Shown one piece after another: positions 59,787 through 64,000 of a DNA stretch of 64,000 nucleotides. Each line of letters opens with the position of its first letter. Position 1 is the stretch's first letter. Origin of the DNA: Microbacterium sp. SORGH_AS_0428 (GTDB lineage: Bacteria > Actinomycetota > Actinomycetes > Actinomycetales > Microbacteriaceae); NCBI RefSeq assembly GCF_031453615.1, contig NZ_JAVIZT010000001.1, forward strand, positions 1,240,001 through 1,304,000. Reading direction: 5' to 3'. The position numbers and the translations under genes were made by a program. Below the pieces are notes generated by a model. That model was not told the DNA's origin. It worked only from the letters and a program-made list of their open reading frames with translations, and searched no databases.

Positions 59787-59919
59787 TCGATGTCCGAGGT
59801 ACATGCGATGCTCATCTCACGTCGGAAGCCGCAGCTTCCGGCCGGAGAAGACGCCCCCGGCTCGATGTCTGAGGTCGGTGGCAGACTCTCTACAGGTCGA
59901 AGATCACCTGGTCTTCGAC
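59787..59919. promoter_or_regulatory. 75-bp-spaced direct repeat and hairpin upstream of the DUF222 gene
   Basis: TCGATGTCCGAGGT (59787-59800) and TCGATGTCTGAGGT (59862-59875) are direct repeats; a hairpin GTCGAAGA/TCTTCGAC follows at 59896-59919, 70 bases before the start. Function unknown. Confidence 0.4.
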
Positions 59920-59988
59920 TGTTGTTCCCGCCGAGTGCCCCGGCATCACAGGTCGCGCGCGAGCGCGTCCGAACCAGGGGTGGCACTC

Positions 59989-61434
59989 ATGGCACGCGAC
60001 GAGGTGATCGGCTTCAGCGACGCGCAGAACGCGCGGTTCGCCGAGGTCGTGCACGCCGTCGAAGCAGCGGATGCGGCACTCGCCGCAGCACAAGCCCGCA
60101 TGATGCGGGCACTCGCCGACGCGCGAGAACTGGCACGCGAGGTCGCGGCATCCTCGCCCGCACAGGTGCGCGCCCATGACATGGCCGAGCGCGCCGTCTC
60201 GTCCGAGATCGGTGCCGCGCTGCGCCTCTCCGACCGCGCCGTCCAGCGACGCATGGATGCGGCGGCCGAGCTCGCCTCCGACTACCCCCGCACCCTCGCC
60301 GCACTCGAGTCGGGCCGCATCCACATGGGCCACGTCCGCGTCATCACGGATGCAGGCAGCATCCTCCCCATCGAGACGCGCACGGTCTTCGAGACCCACG
60401 CGCTCGCCCACTGCGAGGCACAGACTCCCGGACGGGCGAAGCGCGCCATCGAGATGCTCGCCCAGCGCCTGCATCCCCGCTCCTTCACCGAGCGACACCT
60501 CGAGGCGCGGGAGAGACGCGGGGTGTCGATCACCCCTCTCGGCGAGGGCATGAGCCACCTCGGTATCGATGCCCCCACCGTGCTCGTCGACGGCGCCTAC
60601 GATCGCGCCACCCGCATGGCCCGCGCGCTGCTCGACCTCCGCGCGCACGCAGCAGCGCGGGTGCGCGACGCGCGCGCCTCGGGACGCGAACCAGACTCCG
60701 CCGACCTCACCCTCGCCTCCGACACACGCACCACCGATAAGCTGCGCGCCGATCTCATGGCCGACCTCCTTCTGACCGGCAACCCCGGAGCGGATGCGGC
60801 GCTCCCCGGAGACGGCGCGGGAACGCTGGGCGCGATCCGCGCCCAGATCCAGGTCGTCGTGCCCGCGCTGTCGCTCATCGGCGCCGACGACGACGCCGCC
60901 GACCTCGCCGGGCGTTCCCCGATCGACGCCGACACCGCCCGGCGCCTGGCCGGCGGCAACACCGAGTGGCGCCGCATCCTCACCGACCCGGTCGACGGTC
61001 GGGTGCTCGCCAGCGATCGGCGCCTCGCCCCGCCGGATCTCCGCCAGTGGGTGCAGGCGCGAGACCAGCACTGCCGCTTCCCCGGCTGCACGACGCCGGC
61101 CGTCCGATGCGAGATCGACCACGTCGTCGACTGGGCGCGCGGCGGCCCGACCGCCGCCGAGAATCTGCAGGCGCTGTGCCAACGTCACCACTCGATGAAG
61201 CAGTTCACGGCCTGGAGAGTCTCGCTGCTCGATCACGGCGTGATCTCGTGGACCTCCCCGCTCGGGCAGACCTACACCGAGCACGCCTCGCCCCCGATCG
61301 TCTTCTTCAGCGACGAGCCCGACGCACGATGCTCCTCACCTACGCCCGACGATTCCGGTCGCACCTCCACCGGTGATCACGAACGGTGCGCCCAAGACGA
61401 CGGCGACCCGCCTCCGTGGGAGAACTCCGCCTGA
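59989..61434 (+). CDS. DUF222/HNH endonuclease-domain protein (13E12-repeat family)
   Basis: 481 residues from ATG 59989; GTG at 59980 is also in frame. A helical DUF222 domain (about 1-300; ARMMRALADARELAREV, ARTLRLS-like ALRLSDRAVQRRMDAA) is joined to an HNH nuclease domain near the end (VQARDQHCRFPGCTTPAVRC, EIDHVVDWARGGPTAAENLQ, ALCQRHHSMKQF). This multi-copy actinobacterial family has mobile-element-like habits but no proven role. The nuclease motif is intact (DH...N...H). Confidence 0.92.
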   Translation: MARDEVIGFSDAQNARFAEVVHAVEAADAALAAAQARMMRALADARELAREVAASSPAQVRAHDMAERAVSSEIGAALRLSDRAVQRRMDAAAELASDYPRTLAALESGRIHMGHVRVITDAGSILPIETRTVFETHALAHCEAQTPGRAKRAIEMLAQRLHPRSFTERHLEARERRGVSITPLGEGMSHLGIDAPTVLVDGAYDRATRMARALLDLRAHAAARVRDARASGREPDSADLTLASDTRTTDKLRADLMADLLLTGNPGADAALPGDGAGTLGAIRAQIQVVVPALSLIGADDDAADLAGRSPIDADTARRLAGGNTEWRRILTDPVDGRVLASDRRLAPPDLRQWVQARDQHCRFPGCTTPAVRCEIDHVVDWARGGPTAAENLQALCQRHHSMKQFTAWRVSLLDHGVISWTSPLGQTYTEHASPPIVFFSDEPDARCSSPTPDDSGRTSTGDHERCAQDDGDPPPWENSA

Positions 61435-61487
61435 TCGGTGGGCGACCTCCCGCAATCACGACGCTCACGGCGACCATCCGGACGCGC

Positions 61488-61531
61488 GTTCTCGACCCGG
61501 CGTACGCGCGTTCATAGCCGGTTCACCGGGT
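61488..61531 (+). promoter_or_regulatory. PHO-box-like array of 11-bp direct repeats
   Basis: In exact 11-bp phase: GTTCTCGACCC (61488), GGCGTACGCGC (61499), GTTCATAGCCG (61510), GTTCACCGGGT (61521). GTTCAYC-type units in an 11-bp period are the PhoP (phosphate response) box of Streptomyces and related actinobacteria. The array ends about 78 bp before the lectin gene of the lectin/phosphatase operon. Confidence 0.65.
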
Positions 61532-61609
61532 GCACACCGTCGACGACCCTCGCCCGGATAGACCTTTTCTCGGCCCGTCCCGAGGCCGCCGAAAGGATCT
61601 TCACAGCTC

Positions 61610-63706
61610 ATGAAGCCCCCGACCCGACGCGCGTGGAGCGCGGCCGCCGTGGCCGCCGCACTCGCGCTGATCTCCGCAGCCGCGGCCGCGCCGTCCGTCG
61701 CCGAGACGCCCTCGCGCACGGTGGTCATCGACCCCGCCGCCGCCTCCGTCGCCGCACCCGCGTGGCCCTCGATCGATCCCGCAGCGATCGACCCGGCCGC
61801 GACCGACTCCGGCCGGGCCAGCGAGCTCGCCGCATCCGTCATCGCCAGCGCCCGCACCGGCGCGCAGGTCCTCGCGGGCGACACCCTCCCCGCCGCCGCG
61901 AACACCGTCCGTGCGCACTTCGCCGACTTCATCGCCGCCGGAACCCCGCTGCTGGCGTCCCCCGACGACACCACGCTCATCGCCCTCACCGGCGACACCG
62001 CGACCGTCGTCTTCGCCAACACCACCAGCGCCCAGGCGACCCTCGAGATCGACGTGCGCTCCTTCGCCGACCACACCGCCGCGGCCACCACCGTGCACAC
62101 CACCAGCGGAGCGGGCGAGCTCGTCGCCACGCCGGCGACGCCCGTTCCCGCCACCGGCCTGATCACGGTCGCCGCCCCCGCGCACTCGATCGTCACCGCC
62201 GTCACCACCGGCCTCGTCGTCACCGCGAGCCCGGCAGCAGCCACCGCACGCGTCGCGCCCGCATCCGCCCTCGTCGGCGAAGGCCAACTGCGCCTCATCG
62301 AGTCGTCCTACGCACCGGGCAAGGTCATCGAGCTCGGCAACCCCGCCGCCCAGCCCACCGGCCCGACGGGTGCCACCTCCCCCGCCGCTGCCGCCGTGTT
62401 CACGATCTCCGGCGTCGCCGCCCTCACGCAGAAGCAGGCCGTCGTGTTCTCCCCCGTCACCGCGCGGACCGACACCTACGTCATCTCCACCCAGGACGGC
62501 CGCGTGCTCTCGCGCCGCAACAACGCCGCGAGCGACTTCCGCTACCTGCAGCTCACCGAGCGCACCATCGACGACGCCGCCACCGACCCCTACGCGCAGT
62601 GGACGGCCGTCGACGCCGGAAACGGCGAGGTCTCGCTGCAGAACGTGCAGCGAGATGCGGGGGGCGCCATCGCGGCCCTCGACCTCTACAACTGGAAGAC
62701 CGCCGACGCCTCCGAGGTGCAGACCTACACCTTCAGCGGCGCCGCCGTGCAGAAGTGGAAGATCCACCCCCTCACCGCCGCCGTCGCATCCGACACGGTC
62801 ATCATCCAGCCCGGCGCCGCACCGCAGCTTCCGACCATGCTGCGCGCCGTCTACGGCTGGGGCACCCGGTTCGAGATGACGACGCTCACCTGGAACCTGC
62901 CCGACGAGAACGTCTGGAACACCGACGGCACCGTCACCGTGACCGGCACCGGCATCGGCTACTTCGGCGAGCAGGTGCCCGTCGAAGCCCGCTACCTCGT
63001 CGGCTCGCTCTCCGACGGCGCCGACGCCGCGTACACGACCTTCGCCGGCGTGCTCGTCAAAGAGCTCCAGATGCGCGCACCCCGCACCGTCGTCCGCGGC
63101 GTCTCGGGTTCCGAGGCCACCGTCGACGCGCCCGTCACCTGGGACTGGTCACGCGTCACCGACGCCGACTTCGCCGCCCCCGGCACCGTGACCGTTCCCG
63201 CCTCTGCGAAGAGCGGGTTCGCGGCGAACCTCGTCATCACCGTCAGCCCCGCCGCAACCACCAACATCCTGCGCGGCGCCGGCGTGCACCACACCGTGAC
63301 TCACATGGACGGCGCGAGCTTCCAGCTCACCGACGGGGTGCGCACCGTCTCGGGTTTCTCCGACTGGCGCTCGGGCGGCGCATCCAACCGCGTCAACCCG
63401 AACACGATCACCTTCTTCCTCGACGAGCCCCAGCAGGTCACCGGTGCCGGGGTCTTCGACATCGCCGGAAAGCGGAACATCGGCACCGTCACGGTGCAGT
63501 ACCGCACGCTCACCGGCGGCTGGGCGAACCTGCCCGGCACCGCCTGGCCGGTCACCAACCCGACCGCCGATCTCAGCCTCGAGGTCACGAACGAACCGGT
63601 CATCGCCACCGGCGTGCGCGTCATCATCACCAACAAGTCCGCGAGCACGTGGATGACCCTCTCCGAGATCGAGGTCTCGGGACTCACGGCGGGAGACGCA
63701 CGATGA
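61610..63706 (+). CDS. Secreted lectin/discoidin-like protein
   Basis: 698 residues. Signal peptide (1-31, ending near AVAET). The N-terminal 200 residues are Ala/Thr-rich beta sequence; about 220-400 look like a ricin-type or related beta-trefoil lectin (LRLIESSYAPGKVIELGNPA, YVISTQDGRVLSRRNN, WTAVDAGNGEVSLQNVQRD); about 430-480 resembles a group 4 bacterial Ig-like domain (TWNLPDENVWNTDGTVTVTG, NVW-D); the C-terminus (about 560-695) has an F5/8-C/discoidin-like pattern (FSDWRSGGASNRVNP to VRVIITNKSASTWMTLSEIE). It is probably a carbohydrate-binding partner of the next gene. No enzyme site seen. PHO-box-like repeats precede it. Confidence 0.75.
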   Translation: MKPPTRRAWSAAAVAAALALISAAAAAPSVAETPSRTVVIDPAAASVAAPAWPSIDPAAIDPAATDSGRASELAASVIASARTGAQVLAGDTLPAAANTVRAHFADFIAAGTPLLASPDDTTLIALTGDTATVVFANTTSAQATLEIDVRSFADHTAAATTVHTTSGAGELVATPATPVPATGLITVAAPAHSIVTAVTTGLVVTASPAAATARVAPASALVGEGQLRLIESSYAPGKVIELGNPAAQPTGPTGATSPAAAAVFTISGVAALTQKQAVVFSPVTARTDTYVISTQDGRVLSRRNNAASDFRYLQLTERTIDDAATDPYAQWTAVDAGNGEVSLQNVQRDAGGAIAALDLYNWKTADASEVQTYTFSGAAVQKWKIHPLTAAVASDTVIIQPGAAPQLPTMLRAVYGWGTRFEMTTLTWNLPDENVWNTDGTVTVTGTGIGYFGEQVPVEARYLVGSLSDGADAAYTTFAGVLVKELQMRAPRTVVRGVSGSEATVDAPVTWDWSRVTDADFAAPGTVTVPASAKSGFAANLVITVSPAATTNILRGAGVHHTVTHMDGASFQLTDGVRTVSGFSDWRSGGASNRVNPNTITFFLDEPQQVTGAGVFDIAGKRNIGTVTVQYRTLTGGWANLPGTAWPVTNPTADLSLEVTNEPVIATGVRVIITNKSASTWMTLSEIEVSGLTAGDAR

Positions 63707-63756
63707 TCCGCTCCGCTGCGCCTCTCACCGCCACATCCACCGAGGAGTCCTCGTTC

Positions 63757-64000
63757 ATGTCACGAACGACCCGCCGCGCCGTCACGGTCGCGACCATCAC
63801 CGCCATCGCCGGCTCCGTGCTGCTCGGCGGCACGGCCGCATCCGCTGCGACGCAGGGCACCACCACCGCACCGACCACGGCCGGATCCGACGCCACCGGA
63901 GACCGCTCCAGCTTCGTGCTGCCGGTGCTGCCCGACACGCAGTTCTACTCCCGCTACAGCGCGTCGCAGTTCGTGCCCCAGTACGGCACGAACCCCTTCG
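63757..64000 (+). CDS. Secreted metallophosphoesterase-like protein (N-terminus only)
   Basis: The first 81 residues are seen; the gene leaves the window. ATG 63757 is preferred because GAGGAG lies ten bases before it; the earlier ATG 63703 overlaps the previous stop but has no ribosome site. Signal peptide of about 34 residues (TIAGSVLLGGTAASAA), then SSFVLPVLPDTQFYSRYS: the PDTQFY wording is typical of the first strand of calcineurin-like phosphoesterases (the metal-binding Asp). With the PHO-box-like array it may be a phosphate-starvation exoenzyme. Confidence 0.7.
   Translation, partial: MSRTTRRAVTVATITAIAGSVLLGGTAASAATQGTTTAPTTAGSDATGDRSSFVLPVLPDTQFYSRYSASQFVPQYGTNPF

Noticed and set aside
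59989..61434. Active mobile intron or insertion element
   Set aside because: The DUF222-HNH protein family is mobile-like, but I see no terminal repeats or target duplication around this copy.

Overview
The window looks like a chromosomal segment of a high-GC actinobacterium of the Microbacteriaceae, most likely Microbacterium or a close relative. This rests on codon use (mostly G or C in third positions), frequent GTG and TTG starts with GTGA/ATGA overlaps between genes, a very common GCATCCG/CGGATGC heptamer inside genes, LPXTG-anchored and SdrD_B/DUF5979 surface proteins, a DUF222-HNH gene, and several kinds of small intergenic inverted repeats. This is inference from sequence style, not a database match. 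I saw no rRNA, tRNA, CRISPR array, transposase or phage gene.

Layout. 1-9,080: start of a large secreted adhesin (minus, cut by the window edge); a divergent three-gene export operon (beta-helix lipoprotein, small lipoprotein, Tat-exported DyP peroxidase); a CPBP membrane protease; a low-molecular-weight tyrosine phosphatase; a small membrane protein. 9,081-20,420: flavin reductase, PAS histidine kinase, PNPOx-like protein, a coupled amidohydrolase/phosphoribosyltransferase pair, a four-gene lipoprotein/HlyD-like adaptor/ABC ATPase/permease operon, and an orphan histidine kinase. 20,620-26,242: a fused Wzz/BY-type tyrosine kinase, a secreted Asp-box protein and an LPATG-anchored beta-propeller/Ig protein. 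26,703-31,406: a complete siderophore uptake operon under a DtxR/IdeR-like iron box. 31,777-40,433: remnant of a second adhesin, an MFS transporter, a frameshifted AsnC-type regulator, an M28-like peptidase with a lipase-like hydrolase, a GT1 glycosyltransferase, a membrane protein and a TetR regulator.

40,787-58,687 is an extracellular polysaccharide locus: a polyprenyl-phosphate sugar-1-phosphate transferase starts the repeat unit; an epimerase, two acyltransferases, a WecG/TagA/CpsF-type transferase and GT4 transferases extend it; Wzx and Wzy homologues flip and polymerise it; gmd, fcl and ugd supply GDP-fucose and UDP-glucuronate; an OafA/SGNH protein and a YdcF-like protein finish it. 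The Wzz/BY-kinase at 20.6 kb and the phosphatase at 8.1 kb are plausible chain-length control partners. The interior (about 42.4-51.4 kb) and 55.9-58.7 kb are visibly less GC-rich and poor in the GCATCCG heptamer, as expected for exchanged strain-specific genes.

58,694-64,000 holds a lipoprotein, a DUF222-HNH protein and a secreted operon (lectin/discoidin-like protein plus a metallophosphatase, cut by the window end) preceded by 11-bp direct repeats that match the PHO-box pattern of actinobacterial PhoP.

The most rewarding observations are the PHO-box-like array before the lectin/phosphatase operon, a 12-bp-period direct repeat shared by the adhesin/DyP promoter and another promoter 3.6 kb away, apparent one-base frameshifts at two CCC runs, a shared motif around the AsnC regulator, and four families of intergenic repeats.
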